NCBI GenBank assembly: GCA_016281115.1
Contig: JAEEHZ010000061.1
Span: 1-5,055 of the forward strand
Source of the DNA: Clostridiaceae bacterium
Lineage (GTDB): Bacteria; Bacillota; Clostridia; Oscillospirales; Acutalibacteraceae
Direction: 5' to 3'
Length of the DNA: 5,055 nt
Numbering within the stretch: position 1 is the stretch's first letter; every line of letters begins with the position of its first letter. Positions 4,995 to 5,055 of this stretch are shown here, in pieces. Below the pieces are notes generated by a model. The model did no database searches. It saw nothing but the letters and a program-made list of their open reading frames with translations, and was not told the DNA's origin. Both the position numbers and the translations under genes were made by a program.

Positions 4995-5055
4995 ACCAAC
5001 TTCCTTGCAAATTCTGCCGCGTCTTTCACTTTATCTTCGCCGGGCTTGCCCCTGA
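4991..5055 (-). CDS. C-terminal end of an upstream gene, possibly flavodoxin/FMN-reductase-like
   Basis: Only the last 20 codons and the TGA (4991-4993) are in the window: RGKPGEDKVKDAAEFARKLV. The charged turn followed by an amphipathic helix ending in EFARKLV resembles the last helix of flavodoxin-fold proteins and NADPH-dependent FMN reductases, but 20 residues cannot settle the family. That the frame is real is supported by its 4-nt ATGA overlap with the next gene's start and its ordinary codon content up to the edge. The overlap implies translational coupling and places this gene first among those seen in the redox operon. Confidence 0.6.
   Translation of the reverse strand, partial: RGKPGEDKVKDAAEFARKLV

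Overview
Every gene I can support in this window is read from the minus strand, so transcription runs from right to left. The gene content is a LysM/GH18 spore cortex-lytic type enzyme, a DUF1858 CxxC mini-protein, a radical SAM protein with an auxiliary-cluster domain, and clean AAGGAGG-type ribosome binding sites. This points to a moderate-GC, anaerobic, spore-forming member of the Firmicutes (class Clostridia), possibly a gut species. That placement is an inference from gene content, not a database result.

Right half (about 5055 down to 1690): a tightly packed operon of five genes. In transcription order it holds (1) the last 20 codons of an upstream gene, perhaps flavodoxin/FMN-reductase-like; (2) an OhrR-type MarR regulator whose start overlaps that gene by 4 nt and which carries the peroxide-sensing Cys/Tyr set plus a second Cys at 127; (3) a 68-aa DUF1858 protein; (4) a 366-aa radical SAM protein with a C-terminal twitch/SPASM-like Cys motif; and (5) a 488-aa fusion of a DUF2156-type domain and a GNAT acetyltransferase. 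The gaps are -4, 14, 22 and 29 nt, each gene has its own Shine-Dalgarno, and no internal promoter or terminator is evident. The operon promoter lies beyond the right edge. The reading is a thiol/peroxide-responsive operon with an iron-sulfur enzyme and an acyltransferase of unknown substrate.

Middle (1689 to 848): AT-rich and gene-poor. It holds a 244-bp stretch without an identified gene, a 91-aa Lys-rich small protein with a strong ribosome binding site and a possible forespore (sigma-G-like) promoter, an AT-rich spacer with short repeats, and a 45-codon relic of an FAD-dependent oxidoreductase. The relic keeps the N-terminus and dinucleotide-binding region but has lost the last Gly of the GxGxxG motif and everything after it.

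Left end (847 to 1, continuing off the edge): the first 282 codons of a SleL/YaaH-type protein with two LysM domains followed by a GH18 catalytic domain. A 43-nt nested dyad sits between a TATAAT box and its start codon, and one arm contains the Shine-Dalgarno. This is the most striking non-coding structure in the window.

I see no tRNA, rRNA, CRISPR array, insertion sequence or convincing intrinsic terminator. The most unusual coding assembly is the OhrR, DUF1858, radical SAM and DUF2156-GNAT operon. Its parts belong to recognisable families, but its joint function is not known to me.
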